A stretch of 64,000 bases of DNA from Rhodobacterales bacterium LSUCC0031 (GCA_015689735.1 WVSP01000003.1:454031-518030); one strand, 5' to 3'; counted from the first letter of the stretch, positions 35,033-51,480 are shown. Notes: generated from the letters alone by a model not told the origin. Program-made: numbers and translations.

Positions 35033-35637
35033 TTGAAACTCACGCTCACCCGGTCGTCTTCGTCCATGTTCATCGGCACCTCGTGCCGCAGCCAGCTTTC
35101 CCACAAGAGGACATCACCCGCGACGGGCCCGGGGTAGATGAAGGCGCGCAACTCCTCGCGCGCGTCTTTCTTGCGGTTCGGGGCGGCCATCATCATCGCG
35201 TGGCGGGGATCTTCCAGCTTGATCGAGCGCGCGCCGGGGGGAACCTGCACATAGGTCGTGCCGGAAATCACCGCATGGGGGTGGATGTGGCTGGTATGGA
35301 TGCCGCCCTCGGGCAGGATGTTGATCCAGATATCCTCCAGCACCAGCTTGCGGCCCTCGAGGTCGAATTCCAGATCGGCGGCAAAGGCCGCGACATGGGC
35401 GTCGAGCGCTTTGACCAGCGTGTCGAAGATCGGGAAGCGCCACGGCAGATCGGTGAGGGACGCATAGGAGGTATAGCCGGGAAAGCCGTTCTCTTCGCAC
35501 CAATCCTGACCTGCCTCGTCATCCTCGGCAATGGAAAAGCACGAGGCGACCAGCTCGTCATGATCCACGCTTGGGCCAAGCTCGGCCAACTTGCCGTGAT
35601 AAAGGCGGGTGACGAAAAGCGATTTGATCGTTGGCAT
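35017..35637 (-). CDS. Putative 2-oxoglutarate-Fe(II) oxygenase (TIGR02466-like)
   Basis: 206 aa from ATG 35637, preceded by CCGAGGAGC. The middle carries LEDIWINILPEGGIHTSHIH (His114/117/119/121 candidates for iron), then SGTTYVQVPPGARSI, then VLLWESWLRHEVP (His185) and RVSVSFNY (Arg196, probable 2-oxoglutarate carboxylate ligand). This matches a family known by domain only, with no established substrate. It lies directly after rplP and its terminator, on the same strand. L16 is a known hydroxylation substrate of a different oxygenase (YcfD) in E. coli, which makes a ribosomal target conceivable but unproven. Confidence 0.8.
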   Translation of the reverse strand: MPTIKSLFVTRLYHGKLAELGPSVDHDELVASCFSIAEDDEAGQDWCEENGFPGYTSYASLTDLPWRFPIFDTLVKALDAHVAAFAADLEFDLEGRKLVLEDIWINILPEGGIHTSHIHPHAVISGTTYVQVPPGARSIKLEDPRHAMMMAAPNRKKDAREELRAFIYPGPVAGDVLLWESWLRHEVPMNMDEDDRVSVSFNYRWG

Positions 35638-35694
35638 GGGCTTGCTCCTCGGGGTTTGGTGCGGGTGTGCCTTTTGGCGCATCACGGCGCAACG

Positions 35695-35730
35695 AGAAAA
35701 GAAAAGGCCCCGGACGATGCCGGGGCCTTT
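35695..35730 (-). terminator. Rho-independent terminator after rplP (end of the S10 half-operon)
   Basis: On the minus strand AAAGGCCCCGG pairs with CCGGGGCCTTT around CATCGT, followed by TTTTCTTTTC. It sits 33 bases after the rplP stop and before the oxygenase gene, closing the S10 operon at the point where the insertion begins. Confidence 0.88.
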
Positions 35731-35763
35731 CAATCTCGTCGGGAGGGCGAACGCGCCCACCAG

Positions 35764-36177
35764 TCACCAATCTTCGCGGACCACGGTGCGGGTCTTGATC
35801 GGCAATTTCATTGCCGCCAGACGGAGGGCTTCGCGGGCGATTTCCTCGGAGACGCCATCGACCTCGAACATGATCCGGCCAGGCTTGACCTTGCAGGCCC
35901 AGTAATCGACCGAACCCTTACCTTTACCCATCCGGACTTCGACCGGCTTGGAGGTGACGGGCGTATCCGGGAAAATCCGGATCCAGACGCGGCCCTGACG
36001 CTTCATGTGACGGGTCAGAGCGCGGCGTGCTGCCTCGATCTGACGTGCCGTCACGCGCTCGGGCTGGAGCGCCTTGAGGCCAAAGGTACCAAAGTTCAGG
36101 TCAGACCCGCCCTTGGCATCGCCGCTGATGCGGCCCTTGTGCATCTTGCGGAATTTTGTGCGCTTTGGTTGCAGCAT
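35764..36177 (-). CDS. rplP: 50S ribosomal protein L16
   Basis: 137 aa, [20 protein letters not shown] and [20 protein letters not shown] with [21 protein letters not shown]: near-invariant L16, close to the peptidyl transferase centre. The region around Arg82 is the site hydroxylated by YcfD in E. coli. It is the last gene before the terminator and insertion. Confidence 0.99.
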   Translation of the reverse strand: MLQPKRTKFRKMHKGRISGDAKGGSDLNFGTFGLKALQPERVTARQIEAARRALTRHMKRQGRVWIRIFPDTPVTSKPVEVRMGKGKGSVDYWACKVKPGRIMFEVDGVSEEIAREALRLAAMKLPIKTRTVVREDW

Positions 36178-36189
36178 TTTCCGTGCTCC

Positions 36190-36894
36190 TTAGCGGTCGC
36201 GGCGCGGGCGCGGCGCCCCGCCATCCTGGCTCTCCTGCATGCGACGATCACGAGCAGCGGGATCGTGCTCCATGATTTCGCCTTTGAAGATCCAGACCTT
36301 GATTCCGATAATGCCGTAGGGCGTCGACGCTTCGTAGATCGCATAGTCGATATCGGCCCGCAGCGTGTGCAGCGGAACGCGCCCTTCGCGATACCATTCG
36401 GTGCGCGCGATCTCGGCACCGCCGAGGCGGCCCGCGACGTTCACACGGATACCCAATGCGCCCATACGCATGGCGTTTTGAACCGCCCGCTTCATCGCAC
36501 GGCGGAAGCTGACCCGACGCTCGAGCTGCTGGGCGATCGATTCGGCCACCAGCTGGGCGTCAAGCTCGGGCTTGCGCACTTCGACGATGTTGAGGTGCAG
36601 CTCAGAGGCCGTCATCGCGGCGATCTTCTTGCGAAGACCCTCGATGTCGGCACCCTTTTTGCCGATGATCACACCCGGACGGGCGGCATGGATCGTGACG
36701 CGGCACTTGCGGTGCGGACGCTCGATGATCACGCGGCTGATGCCGGACTGCTTGCATTCCTCGGCGACGAACTCGCGGATCTTGATATCCTCGAGCAAAA
36801 GGTTGCCGTAATCCTTGGTGTCGGCGTACCAGCGGCTATCCCAGGTGCGGTTGACCTGAAGGCGCATGCCGATCGGATTGACCTTATGTCCCAT
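36190..36894 (-). CDS. rpsC: 30S ribosomal protein S3
   Basis: 234 aa with [20 protein letters not shown], a KH domain ([20 protein letters not shown]) and the C-terminal [21 protein letters not shown]3 is part of the mRNA entry helicase. It overlaps the rplV stop by one base. The last ~20 residues ([18 protein letters not shown]) form a charged tail. Confidence 0.98.
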   Translation of the reverse strand: MGHKVNPIGMRLQVNRTWDSRWYADTKDYGNLLLEDIKIREFVAEECKQSGISRVIIERPHRKCRVTIHAARPGVIIGKKGADIEGLRKKIAAMTASELHLNIVEVRKPELDAQLVAESIAQQLERRVSFRRAMKRAVQNAMRMGALGIRVNVAGRLGGAEIARTEWYREGRVPLHTLRADIDYAIYEASTPYGIIGIKVWIFKGEIMEHDPAARDRRMQESQDGGAPRPRRDR

Positions 36895-37274
36895 TAGGCA
36901 GACTCCTCGACCTGGCGGACCTTGATAGTCAGCTCACTGAAGGGCTTTTGGATGCGACCGAAACGGCCACGCGCACGCGGGCGGCCACGCTTCATCACAA
37001 GGTTCTTGCCGACCCAAGCTTCGGCGACGACGAGCGTGTCGACATCGAGGCCATGGTTATTCTCGGCATTGGCGATCGCGGACTGAAGGCACTTCTTGAC
37101 GTCCAACGCTGTCCGCTTCTTGGAGAAGGTCAGGTCGCTGAGCGCCTTTTCAACCTTCTTCCCGCGGATCATCTGGGCCAAAAGGTTCAGCTTTTGCGGG
37201 CTGGTCTTCAGCATGCGCAGCTTGGCCATCGCCTCGTTATCCGCCACGCGGCGGGGATTTTTATCCTTGCCCAT
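36894..37274 (-). CDS. rplV: 50S ribosomal protein L22
   Basis: 126 aa with [20 protein letters not shown] and [20 protein letters not shown], the beta-hairpin lining the exit tunnel. No deletion in the loop linked to macrolide resistance is seen. Confidence 0.98.
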   Translation of the reverse strand: MGKDKNPRRVADNEAMAKLRMLKTSPQKLNLLAQMIRGKKVEKALSDLTFSKKRTALDVKKCLQSAIANAENNHGLDVDTLVVAEAWVGKNLVMKRGRPRARGRFGRIQKPFSELTIKVRQVEESA

Positions 37275-37277
37275 GGC

Positions 37278-37556
37278 TTACTTCCTCTTGGCTTTTTTGT
37301 CGGCCGCGTGACCGTAATAGGTGCGCGTCGGCGAATATTCCCCGAATTTCTGGCCGATCATGTCCTCGGTGACATTCACCGGCACATGCTTTTGACCATT
37401 ATAGACCCCAAAGGTGAGGCCCACGAATTGGGGCAGGATGGTAGAGCGGCGCGACCAGATCTTGATGACCTCGTTGCGGCCCGACTCGCGGGCTTTTTCG
37501 GCCTTCTTGAGGACGTAAGCGTCGACAAAAGGCCCTTTCCAGACGGAACGCGACAT
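37278..37556 (-). CDS. rpsS: 30S ribosomal protein S19
   Basis: 92 aa, [20 protein letters not shown] and [21 protein letters not shown]19 of the small-subunit head. It is 3 bases after rplB and 3 bases before rplV. Confidence 0.99.
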   Translation of the reverse strand: MSRSVWKGPFVDAYVLKKAEKARESGRNEVIKIWSRRSTILPQFVGLTFGVYNGQKHVPVNVTEDMIGQKFGEYSPTRTYYGHAADKKAKRK

Positions 37557-37559
37557 GGA

Positions 37560-38402
37560 TCAGCGCCCTTTCTTCTTGGCGTGACGCGAGCGGATGATCA
37601 GCTTTTGCGACGCCTTGTTCTTGTCACGGGTCCGACGACCCTTGGTGTCCTTGCCCCAGGGGGTGACCGGCGTACGGCCACCCGAGGTACGACCCTCACC
37701 ACCACCATGGGGGTGGTCGATCGGGTTCATCGCGACACCGCGGACGGTGGGGCGCTTGCCCATATGGCGAACGCGACCGGCCTTGCCGAGGTTTTGGTTC
37801 GAATTGTCGGGGTTCGACACGGCACCGACGGTGGCCATGCATTCCTGCCGCACAAGGCGCAATTCGCCCGAAGACAGGCGGATCTGCGCATAGCCGCCAT
37901 CGCGACCAACGAACTGTGCATAGGTGCCTGCGGCGCGCGCCAACTGGCCACCCTTGCCGGGCTTAAGCTCGATGTTGTGGACGATCGTGCCGATCGGCAT
38001 GCCCGAGAAGGGCATTGCGTTACCGGGCTTGATATCGACCTTGGCACCGGCCACGACCTTGTCGCCCACGCCCAAACGCTGGGGGGCGAGGATATAGGCC
38101 TGTTCGCCATCTTCATAGCGCACGAGCGCGATAAAGGCGGTGCGGTTGGGATCGTATTCGATCCGCTCGACCGTGGCCGAGATGTCGAACTTGGTCCGCT
38201 TGAAATCGACGATGCGATAGAGGCGTTTTGCCCCGCCACCGCGGCGGAATGCCGTGATACGTCCGGTGTTGTTCCGGCCGCCCGACTTCGTCAAACCCTC
38301 GGTAAGGGATTTGACGGGGCGACCTTTCCAAAGCTCCGAACGGTCGATCAGCACCAGCCCGCGCTGGCCCGGCGTCGTCGGCTTATACGACTTGAGTGCC
38401 AT
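37560..38402 (-). CDS. rplB: 50S ribosomal protein L2
   Basis: 280 aa, [20 protein letters not shown] and the conserved [20 protein letters not shown], where the His near the peptidyl transferase centre lies. It is preceded by a 167-bp gap to rplW, longer than usual. Confidence 0.99.
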   Translation of the reverse strand: MALKSYKPTTPGQRGLVLIDRSELWKGRPVKSLTEGLTKSGGRNNTGRITAFRRGGGAKRLYRIVDFKRTKFDISATVERIEYDPNRTAFIALVRYEDGEQAYILAPQRLGVGDKVVAGAKVDIKPGNAMPFSGMPIGTIVHNIELKPGKGGQLARAAGTYAQFVGRDGGYAQIRLSSGELRLVRQECMATVGAVSNPDNSNQNLGKAGRVRHMGKRPTVRGVAMNPIDHPHGGGEGRTSGGRTPVTPWGKDTKGRRTRDKNKASQKLIIRSRHAKKKGR

Positions 38403-38569
38403 GCTTTCTGTCTTCCGTTGCTTTGCGGGGCATAGGTAGCCCCGATTTTGGTATAGGGCCCCGAAGGTCCCCGGTGGAAATCACGTGGCAGATCGCGCGT
38501 GCGCGCCCCTACCCCGGGAAAAACACGCGGCCCCGAGCGCACCCGGAGCCGACAAGATGCCGCGATCTA

Positions 38570-38866
38570 TTAAAGACCGGTCGCGACGTCAATGGTGTTG
38601 CCCTCTTCGAGGGTCACATAGGCCTTCTTGACGTCTTTACGGGTGCCGGGGCGCCCACGGAAACGCTTGTTCTTGCCCTTGGTGATGGTCGTATTCACGG
38701 CCTTCACCTTGACGCCGAACAATTCTTCGACGGCCTGCTTGATCTGCGGCTTGTTGCTGTCCATCGCCACTTCGAAAACGACGGCGCCGTTTTCGGATGC
38801 CATGGTCGCCTTTTCGGTAATGATCGGCTTGCGGATCACGTCGTAATGTTCTGCCTTCGCGCTCAT
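38570..38866 (-). CDS. rplW: 50S ribosomal protein L23
   Basis: 98 aa with [20 protein letters not shown], the L23 tunnel-exit docking protein for trigger factor and SRP. The ATG overlaps the rplD stop (ATGA). Confidence 0.98.
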   Translation of the reverse strand: MSAKAEHYDVIRKPIITEKATMASENGAVVFEVAMDSNKPQIKQAVEELFGVKVKAVNTTITKGKNKRFRGRPGTRKDVKKAYVTLEEGNTIDVATGL

Positions 38867-39483
38867 TGCAGACGAGCCTCCAGTGCTTCGAGACCAGCGC
38901 GGGTGATGACCAGCGTGTCACGCTTCAAGATGTCATAGACGTTGGCACCCATCGAGGGCAGCACATCCAGACCTTCGATATTGCGCGCAGCGATGACGAA
39001 ATTCTCGTTCAGCGTTGCACCATCGATGATCAGCGCGCGCTTCCAGCCGAGGTTCTTGACCTGCTTGGCCAAGGTGCCGGTCTTGGCGGTATCCATGGCC
39101 GCGGCATCCAGCACGACGAGGTTACCCTCGGCGGCTTTCGCGCTCAGGGCATGCTTGAGGCCAAGCTGGCGGAACTTCTTGGGCAGATCATGCGCGTGGC
39201 TGCGCGGCGTCGGACCCTTGTAGATACCACCCTTGCGGAAGATCGGCGCATTGCGGTCGCCGTGGCGTGCGCCGCCGGTGCCTTTTTGCTTGTAGATCTT
39301 CTTGGTCGAATAGCTGGTTTCCGAGCGGGTCTTGACCTTGTGGGTGCCAGCTTGCGCCTTGGCGCGCTGCCAGCGGACCACGCGATGGAGGATGTCGGCA
39401 CGCGGTTCCAGGCCGAAGATATCTTCGCCCAGATCGACCGATCCGGCCTTGCCGCCGTCCAGTTTGATCACGTCGAGTTTCAT
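38863..39483 (-). CDS. rplD: 50S ribosomal protein L4
   Basis: 206 aa with [20 protein letters not shown], the tunnel loop. In E. coli L4 autoregulates the S10 operon by attenuation; no S10 leader was identified here. It overlaps rplC upstream and rplW downstream by ATGA. Confidence 0.98.
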   Translation of the reverse strand: MKLDVIKLDGGKAGSVDLGEDIFGLEPRADILHRVVRWQRAKAQAGTHKVKTRSETSYSTKKIYKQKGTGGARHGDRNAPIFRKGGIYKGPTPRSHAHDLPKKFRQLGLKHALSAKAAEGNLVVLDAAAMDTAKTGTLAKQVKNLGWKRALIIDGATLNENFVIAARNIEGLDVLPSMGANVYDILKRDTLVITRAGLEALEARLQ

Positions 39484-40280
39484 GCCTCACCGTCCTTCTG
39501 CTCGACCGATACATCGGTCTCGGTGGCTTCCATGGCGGCTGCCTGTGCTGCCGCTGCGGCCGCCTCTGCGGCTGCGGCTTCCTCAGCGGCGTTGGCGGCC
39601 GAACGCAGGGCTGCGGGAAGAACCGCGGCCTCGGGGAACGGCTTTTTCACCGCGTCCTTGACCGTGACCCAGCCACCCTTGGAGCCGGGGACAGCGCCCT
39701 TGACCATGATCAGGCCACGATCGCTATCGGTGCGCACGACCTGAAGATTTTGCGTCGTCACGCGGGCAGCACCCATGTGACCGGCCATCTTCTTGCCCTT
39801 GAACACCTTGCCGGGATCTTGACACTGGCCGGTTGACCCATGCGAGCGGTGGCTGATCGAAACACCGTGAGAGGCGCGCAGACCGCCGAAATTATGCCGC
39901 TTCATGGCACCGGCAAAACCTTTACCGATCGAGGTGCCGGTGACATCGACGAACTGCCCTGCGAAATAGTGGTCGGCGATGATTTCTTCACCGACGGGCA
40001 GCATGTTTTCTGCATCCACGCGGAATTCCACAAGCTTGCGCTTGGGGGCCACGTTGGCAGCGGCGAAATGGCCGCGCATCGGCGCCGTGACGCGCTTGAC
40101 CTTGGCAGTGCCGGCACCAAGCTGAACGGCGGTATAGCCGTCACGCTCGGAGGTGCGCTGTGCCACAACCTGCAAATTGTCGAGTTGAAGAACGGTAACA
40201 GGCACCTGCCGCCCGTCTTCCATGAACAGCCGGGTCATGCCCAGCTTCTTGGCGATGATACCAGAGCGCAACATTGTCAT
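39480..40280 (-). CDS. rplC: 50S ribosomal protein L3 with Ala-rich C-terminal extension
   Basis: 266 aa. The core ([40 protein letters not shown] with the Gln methylated in E. coli, and [20 protein letters not shown]) is standard. After ~residue 222 comes a tail dominated by Ala and Glu ([14 protein letters not shown]) that many L3 proteins lack. The tail is probably disordered. ATG 40280 is chosen; ATG 40274 is also possible. Confidence 0.97.
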   Translation of the reverse strand: MTMLRSGIIAKKLGMTRLFMEDGRQVPVTVLQLDNLQVVAQRTSERDGYTAVQLGAGTAKVKRVTAPMRGHFAAANVAPKRKLVEFRVDAENMLPVGEEIIADHYFAGQFVDVTGTSIGKGFAGAMKRHNFGGLRASHGVSISHRSHGSTGQCQDPGKVFKGKKMAGHMGAARVTTQNLQVVRTDSDRGLIMVKGAVPGSKGGWVTVKDAVKKPFPEAAVLPAALRSAANAAEEAAAAEAAAAAAQAAAMEATETDVSVEQKDGEA

Positions 40281-40288
40281 TGCCCCCC

Positions 40289-40603
40289 TCAGACCTTGAT
40301 CTCGACATCCACGCCGGCGGCGAGGTCGAGCTTCATCAGCGCGTCCACCGTCTGCGGGGTCGGATCGACGATATCAAGCAGACGCTTGTGGGTGCGAATC
40401 TCCCACTGGTCACGCGACTTCTTGTCGATATGAGGGCCACGGAGAACCGTGAACTTTTCGATCTTGTTGGGCAGCGGAATCGGGCCGCGCACCTGCGCGC
40501 CGGTGCGCTTTGCGGTGTTCACGATCTCCGCGGTGGAGGCATCGAGAACCCGGTAATCGAACGCCTTAAGGCGGATCCGGATATTCTGGCTGGCAATCGC
40601 CAT
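40289..40603 (-). CDS. rpsJ: 30S ribosomal protein S10 (NusE)
   Basis: 104 aa with [20 protein letters not shown] and [20 protein letters not shown]; also the NusE factor that links the ribosome to NusG. Its 168-bp separation from tuf holds two weak hairpins (40690-40712 and 40738-40761) that may be processing sites. Confidence 0.99.
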   Translation of the reverse strand: MAIASQNIRIRLKAFDYRVLDASTAEIVNTAKRTGAQVRGPIPLPNKIEKFTVLRGPHIDKKSRDQWEIRTHKRLLDIVDPTPQTVDALMKLDLAAGVDVEIKV

Positions 40604-40771
40604 CTTGTTTTCCTTTCAGTTGAGAGGAGGGGCAGCAATCTGACCCTCGTCGAACCGGTTTCATTGATCCGATCTTTTTGACCGGTGAAGGCCGCGCGTT
40701 TACAGCGCGGCCCGTGTCTCGTCAACGGCGGATCGAAGGCTGCACCTCTTGCGATGCAGCCACCGTTCCCC

Positions 40772-41947
<1,176 letters not shown>

Positions 41948-41966
41948 GATGGCCTCCTTGAAGGGG

Positions 41967-42024
41967 GTGCCGGACAAAAGCCCGGCCTACGGTTTGTGGG
42001 TAGGCCGGGCTTTCGCCCGGCGCC
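41967..42024. repeat. REP-like inverted repeat between fusA and tuf
   Basis: Arm 41967-41990 (GTGCCGGACAAAAGCCCGGC then CTAC) and arm 42000-42024 (starting GTAGGCCGGGCTTTCG) pair with a few mismatches around a 9-base loop. It is a diverged relative of the repeat at 24933-24994, sharing GTAGGCCGGGCTT and the inner GCCGGG...CCCGGC dyad. It begins 3 bases after the fusA stop. Confidence 0.85.
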
Positions 42025-42027
42025 CCG

Positions 42028-44151
42028 TCATGCGTATTTCGCTTGGATCTCTTCCGAGATGTTGTGCGGAACCGGCTCGTAATGGTCGAACAACATCGTG
42101 AACTGCGCGCGGCCCGAAGACATGGAGCGCAGCGTGTTGATGTAGCCGAACATATTGGCGAGCGGAACGAAGGAATTGATCACGATGGCGTTGCCACGGC
42201 TTTCCTGCCCCGTCACCTGACCACGACGCGAGGTCAGATCGCCGATGATGCCGCCGGTGTAATCCTCGGGCGTCACCACCTCGACCTTCATGATCGGTTC
42301 GAGGAGTTTCGCGCCTGCCCGTTTCAGACCTTCGCGCATGCCCATGCGGGCCGCAATTTCGAAGGCGAGAACGGAGGAGTCCACATCGTGGAACTTACCG
42401 TCGATCAGGGCGACCTTGAAGTCGATTACGGGGAAGCCGGCAAGCGGGCCGCTGTCCATAACCGATTTGATGCCCTTTTCGACACCGGGGATGTATTCCT
42501 TGGGAACCGCGCCACCGACGATCCGGCTTTCGAAGGTGTAACCCTCGCCCGGCTCGGTCGGCGAGATCTCCAGCTTGACCTCGGCGTATTGACCCGAACC
42601 ACCCGACTGTTTCTTGTGGGTGTAGGTGTGCTCGATCTTTTGGCTGATCGTCTCGCGATAGGCCACCTGCGGCGCACCGATATTCGCCTCGACCTTGAAC
42701 TCGCGCTTCATGCGGTCGATCAAGATGTCGAGGTGAAGTTCGCCCATGCCCTTCATGATGGTCTGACCCGACTCGATGTCGGTCTCGACGCGGAAGGACG
42801 GATCTTCGGCGGCAAGACGCTGGAGCGCCATCGCCATCTTTTCTTGGTCCGCCTTGGTTTTGGGTTCAACCGCGATCTCGATCACCGGATCGGGGAAGGT
42901 CATTGTTTCCAAGACAACAGGATGGGCCGGATCACACAGCGTGTCGCCGGTGGTGGTGTCCTTCAGACCCGCAAGCGCGATGATATCGCCAGCGAATGCT
43001 TCGGCGATTTCTTCTTGCTTGTTGGCGTGCATCATCACCATGCGGCCGATACGTTCGCGCTTGCCCTTGGTCGCATTCAAAAGCTGGTCGCCCTTCTTCA
43101 TCTGGCCCGAATAAATACGGGTGAAGGTGAGCGTACCCATGAACGGGTCGTTCATGATCTTGAAGGCAAGACCTGCAAAGGGCTGCTTGTCGTCAGCCGA
43201 GCGCGAGATGTTGCGGGTTTCCGTCTCGTCGCCCGGTGCGAAGCCCATGTAGGCCGGCACGTCGAGCGGACCGGGCAGGTAATCCACCACGGCATTGAGA
43301 AGCGGTTGCACGCCTTTGTTCTTGAAGGCCGAACCACCGAGGACCGGCACGAAGGTCATCGACAAGCAGCCCTTGCGGATCAGCTTGCGCAAGGTCGGCA
43401 CGTCGGGTTCCTGACCTTCGAGGTAGGCTTCCATCGCGGCGTCGTCCATTTCGACGGCGTTCTCCACGAGGACCGAGCGCCACTCATCGGCCAGATCCTT
43501 GAGATCGTCGCGAATGGGCTTGCGGACCCAGGAGGCCCCAAGGTCTTCACCTTGCCAGACCCATTCTTCCATCGTCACGAGGTCAACGATGCCTTCGAGC
43601 TGGTCTTCGGCACCGATGGGGAAGTTGACGGGAACGGGGGTCGCGCCGGTGCGATCCTTGATCATCTTGACGCATTTGAAGAAGTCGGCGCCAATCTTGT
43701 CCATCTTGTTGACGAAGACCATGCGCGGCACCTTGTAGCGGTCAGCCTGACGCCACACGGTTTCGGTCTGGGGTTCCACACCGGCATTGGCGTCAAGAAG
43801 CGCAACAGCGCCGTCGAGAACGGCCAGCGACCGCTCGACTTCAATGGTGAAGTCAACGTGGCCGGGGGTGTCGATGATGTTGAAGCGCACCTTGGTGTCC
43901 GAGGTGCCTTCGGCGGTCGGGTCTTCCTGCCACTGCCAGAAGGTCGTGGTCGCAGCGGAGGTGATGGTGATTCCGCGCTCTTGTTCTTGTTCCATCCAGT
44001 CCATGGTGGCCGCGCCATCATGAACTTCGCCGATCTTATGCGAACGGCCGGTGTAATAAAGAATGCGCTCGGTCGTGGTGGTCTTGCCGGCGTCGATATG
44101 CGCCATGATGCCGAAATTACGGTAGCGCTCGAGCGGATAGTCGCGTGCCAT
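42028..44151 (-). CDS. fusA: Elongation factor G
   Basis: 707 aa. G1 is [21 protein letters not shown]3 DTPGHVDF, G4 NKMDK, with the usual domains II-V ([20 protein letters not shown] in domain IV). It catalyses translocation. Switch regions and fusidic-acid contact areas look standard. It lies in the usual rpsL-rpsG-fusA-tuf order. Confidence 0.99.
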   Translation of the reverse strand: MARDYPLERYRNFGIMAHIDAGKTTTTERILYYTGRSHKIGEVHDGAATMDWMEQEQERGITITSAATTTFWQWQEDPTAEGTSDTKVRFNIIDTPGHVDFTIEVERSLAVLDGAVALLDANAGVEPQTETVWRQADRYKVPRMVFVNKMDKIGADFFKCVKMIKDRTGATPVPVNFPIGAEDQLEGIVDLVTMEEWVWQGEDLGASWVRKPIRDDLKDLADEWRSVLVENAVEMDDAAMEAYLEGQEPDVPTLRKLIRKGCLSMTFVPVLGGSAFKNKGVQPLLNAVVDYLPGPLDVPAYMGFAPGDETETRNISRSADDKQPFAGLAFKIMNDPFMGTLTFTRIYSGQMKKGDQLLNATKGKRERIGRMVMMHANKQEEIAEAFAGDIIALAGLKDTTTGDTLCDPAHPVVLETMTFPDPVIEIAVEPKTKADQEKMAMALQRLAAEDPSFRVETDIESGQTIMKGMGELHLDILIDRMKREFKVEANIGAPQVAYRETISQKIEHTYTHKKQSGGSGQYAEVKLEISPTEPGEGYTFESRIVGGAVPKEYIPGVEKGIKSVMDSGPLAGFPVIDFKVALIDGKFHDVDSSVLAFEIAARMGMREGLKRAGAKLLEPIMKVEVVTPEDYTGGIIGDLTSRRGQVTGQESRGNAIVINSFVPLANMFGYINTLRSMSSGRAQFTMLFDHYEPVPHNISEEIQAKYA

Positions 44152-44220
44152 GGGGGAGGTCCTCAGGCTTGGGTTACATGTCGGAAGGACGGCCCCCGGA
44201 TGGGACCGCCCGATCTGTCT

Positions 44221-44694
<474 letters not shown>

Positions 44695-44704
44695 TCATAT
44701 CCTC

Positions 44705-45076
44705 TTATTTGGGGCGCTTTGCGCCGTACTTCGAACGACGCTGGCGACGATCCTTGACGCCTTGCGTGTCGAGCACACCGCGCAAGATGTGGTAACGCAC
44801 ACCGGGAAGGTCTTTCACACGGCCGCCACGGATCAGAACCACAGAGTGCTCCTGAAGGTTGTGGCTTTCACCGGGAATGTAGCTGATGACCTCGAAACCA
44901 TTGGTCAGACGCACCTTGGCCACTTTCCGCATGGCCGAGTTCGGCTTTTTCGGCGTTGTGGTATAGACACGCGTGCAAACGCCACGTTTCTGCGGGCAGG
45001 ACTCCAAATGCTGGGACTTGGAGCGTTTTACTTTGGGCTGCCGCGGCTTGCGGATCAGCTGTTGAATCGTCGGCAT
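44705..45076 (-). CDS. rpsL: 30S ribosomal protein S12
   Basis: 123 aa, [20 protein letters not shown] and [20 protein letters not shown], then [15 protein letters not shown]. Lysines at the streptomycin-resistance positions are intact. It heads the str operon; the 262-bp region upstream (45077-45338) should contain the promoter. Confidence 0.99.
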   Translation of the reverse strand: MPTIQQLIRKPRQPKVKRSKSQHLESCPQKRGVCTRVYTTTPKKPNSAMRKVAKVRLTNGFEVISYIPGESHNLQEHSVVLIRGGRVKDLPGVRYHILRGVLDTQGVKDRRQRRSKYGAKRPK

Positions 45077-45338
45077 TCGGTTCCCCGTCTTGCTCTCTCA
45101 TGTCGGCGGCGCGCCCGTGCGATGCACGAAAACACCAAAGCCGCAAGCATCCCTTCCCTACCTGGAGGACGCTGCGGTGGAAGTTTCAGAGGATCGGGGC
45201 GCGCAATCGGCCCGGATCATGACCACTACAATTCTGCATGTGGCAGGGGAATACCCGTGCCAAGTGTGGCGGGCTATAGGGGGAGTCGGGACAGGTGTCA
45301 ACCGCGCCCGGCGCGACTGTACCAATCAGCGGAAAAAC

Positions 45339-46268
45339 TCAGCCATGCGGCGCACCGGGTGTGACCGCAGCCTTGGCCGCGTTGCGGCGGTTTGCGCGCG
45401 TGACCATGCGTTCGCGCAGCAGCGTGAAGATGCCGGTGCTGACGACGATCACACCGCCCAAGAGCGCCAAAGCATTGGGAAACTCGCCAAAGACCACCCA
45501 ACCAAGGACCAGCGCAAAAATGAGAGAAGTATAGCGGAACGGCGAGACAAAGCCGACCTCGCCCACGCGCATCACCATGATCCCGAAAACATAGCCGCCG
45601 ATGATCAACACAGCCGCCGCCGCGATCAGCGCCGCCGCGCGCAGATCGAGCGCCACCCAAGGAGTAAACAGCGACAAAACGCCCCCCGTCAGGCAAACCG
45701 CCCCGGCGGTCAAGACCGCCACCGTCATCGTCGGCACCGCCGGGCTAAAAGCGCGGGTGAACAAATCGCGGGCGGTGATGACCACGACCGACAACAGCAC
45801 CAGCAGCGACCAGATGTTGAACCCATCGGTGCCGGGCTGCACGATCAGCATCACGCCCATAAAACCGATACAGATCGCCGACAAACGCCGCCAACCGACC
45901 GGGTCGCCAAACACAAGCGCCGCACCCAAAGTTACGACCAAGGGGAGTGCTGCAAGGATCGCGGTCGCATTGGCGATCGCCATATTGGTCAGCGCCAAGG
46001 TAAAGGTGACCATCGCCAAGATCTCGGCCAAGGTGCGGCCAGCGATCAAGGGCCGGTCGCGGCGCGGCAAGGATGGTCGCAGCCCGGTCGTCATCTGCAC
46101 AAAGATCGCCAGTAAAATCGTCGTGCCAAGGCCGCGCAGAAAGATCACCTGAAACAAAGGCACTGTTTCAGCCACAAGCTTGACGCAGGCATCATTGAGC
46201 GTGAAAGCGGCCATCGATAGCGTCATGTAAAGCGCGCCCCGCACATTGGGGCTGAGCGGTGTGCTCAT
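45339..46268 (-). CDS. EamA/DMT-superfamily transporter
   Basis: 309 aa with ten predicted transmembrane helices in two EamA repeats (LSMAAFTLNDACVKLVAETV at the start, VLGWVVFGEFPNALALLGG near the end). DMT proteins export metabolites or amino acids; no specific substrate can be named. The ATG overlaps the glycosyltransferase-like gene stop (ATGA). Confidence 0.92.
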   Translation of the reverse strand: MSTPLSPNVRGALYMTLSMAAFTLNDACVKLVAETVPLFQVIFLRGLGTTILLAIFVQMTTGLRPSLPRRDRPLIAGRTLAEILAMVTFTLALTNMAIANATAILAALPLVVTLGAALVFGDPVGWRRLSAICIGFMGVMLIVQPGTDGFNIWSLLVLLSVVVITARDLFTRAFSPAVPTMTVAVLTAGAVCLTGGVLSLFTPWVALDLRAAALIAAAAVLIIGGYVFGIMVMRVGEVGFVSPFRYTSLIFALVLGWVVFGEFPNALALLGGVIVVSTGIFTLLRERMVTRANRRNAAKAAVTPGAPHG

Positions 46269-47113
46269 GTCGGCGCATCCGTCATGTGCTGGATCATTGC
46301 CTGCAACTTGTTGGGCATAAGGCCAAAGCGGTCACGCAAGAGTGTCTTTGCCAGCCGCGGGGGCAAAGACTGTGCGCCGGGTGGGATCGTGCGGTCGCTA
46401 TCATTGTGGCCGTGCAAGCTGCGCAGGAACATATAGTCGGTTGGATCGATCCAGCAACGAACCTGGCTTGCCAATTTGCGGTGGTTCCAGCGGTAGATAT
46501 TGGTCATCCCCTCGGGGGTAGTGATCATTGCAGCAGCAAGGCCAAGCGGCTCTTTCTCGGAAAAGTCCCAGAACTGGTCCTCCTCGGGGCGGGTCGTGTC
46601 CCAATAGATGCCGTGATGAAAACAGATCGCGGCGGGCGTTTGCTCATCAGCCCAACCAAGGGTCAAGAGCTGGTCGGCAACAGCGCGGGTGCGCGCGATA
46701 TAGTCGATGGCCACGGCGTCATCATCATCGATGCGAAAGCCGGTGATATAGGTGGCGCGGCCATTCCACCCCCTTCGAAAGGCACGGCGTGTCGCATTGA
46801 GCGGGCCTGCCGCTTCCAGGGTGCAGACTTCGAGAAAGGGGAACTGGTCCATCAACCCTTTGAGCCGTTTGCGCCAGCGAAAGGGCATGGTGTCACCGAT
46901 CAGCGCAATAAGACGAAAATCGGGATCGGTCTGGGCGGCAAGCGAGGGCAGGCAGATATTCTCGAAATAGGCAAAACGGCGCAGCATGCGGGCCGTGTCA
47001 TACAAGATGCGTGCGGCTTGCGCGGGATCGTCATGTTGTGTCTGAAACCCCCCTTCCCCGAGATAGGAGAAACGGCAGACGCCGATCATCTGGTTATCAC
47101 TCCGCGCGGTCAT
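46265..47113 (-). CDS. Putative glycosyl/rhamnosyl transferase (PF11316-like)
   Basis: 282 aa from ATG 47113. FENICLPSLAAQTDPDFRLI resembles the GT-A beginning of this family and FRIDDDDAV supplies the DXD-like metal site. No signal or transmembrane segment is seen. Members occur widely in Rhodobacteraceae, with the acceptor mostly unknown. An upstream extension to 47287 overlaps the rpoC terminator and is rejected. Co-translated with the EamA exporter. Confidence 0.8.
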   Translation of the reverse strand: MTARSDNQMIGVCRFSYLGEGGFQTQHDDPAQAARILYDTARMLRRFAYFENICLPSLAAQTDPDFRLIALIGDTMPFRWRKRLKGLMDQFPFLEVCTLEAAGPLNATRRAFRRGWNGRATYITGFRIDDDDAVAIDYIARTRAVADQLLTLGWADEQTPAAICFHHGIYWDTTRPEEDQFWDFSEKEPLGLAAAMITTPEGMTNIYRWNHRKLASQVRCWIDPTDYMFLRSLHGHNDSDRTIPPGAQSLPPRLAKTLLRDRFGLMPNKLQAMIQHMTDAPT

Positions 47114-47194
47114 GGCCCCGATATGCTGCCTGTTTGCGTCAAAGGTTAGGCCAAAGCCGCGTGCTGTGAAACACCCCAAGCGGCCTTTGGAAAA

Positions 47195-47224
47195 GAAAAC
47201 GCCCCGCCGGTTGGGCGGGGCGTT
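47195..47224 (-). terminator. Rho-independent terminator of rpoBC
   Basis: On the minus strand AACGCCCCGCC pairs with GGCGGGGCGTT around CAACC, with TTTTCTTTTCC overlapping and following. It begins 22 bases after the rpoC stop. Confidence 0.92.
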
Positions 47225-47246
47225 CTTGCTCGATGATGTGGCGGGA

Positions 47247-51449
<4,203 letters not shown>

Positions 51450-51480
51450 GACCAATTCCTAAACTTGGGGCGGGGGAGGT

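Noticed and set aside
34549..36897. 782-codon open frame covering the toxin, oxygenase, rplP and rpsC
   Set aside because: It crosses three well-supported genes in another frame or strand, including the rplP terminator, and no domain is recognisable in its translation.
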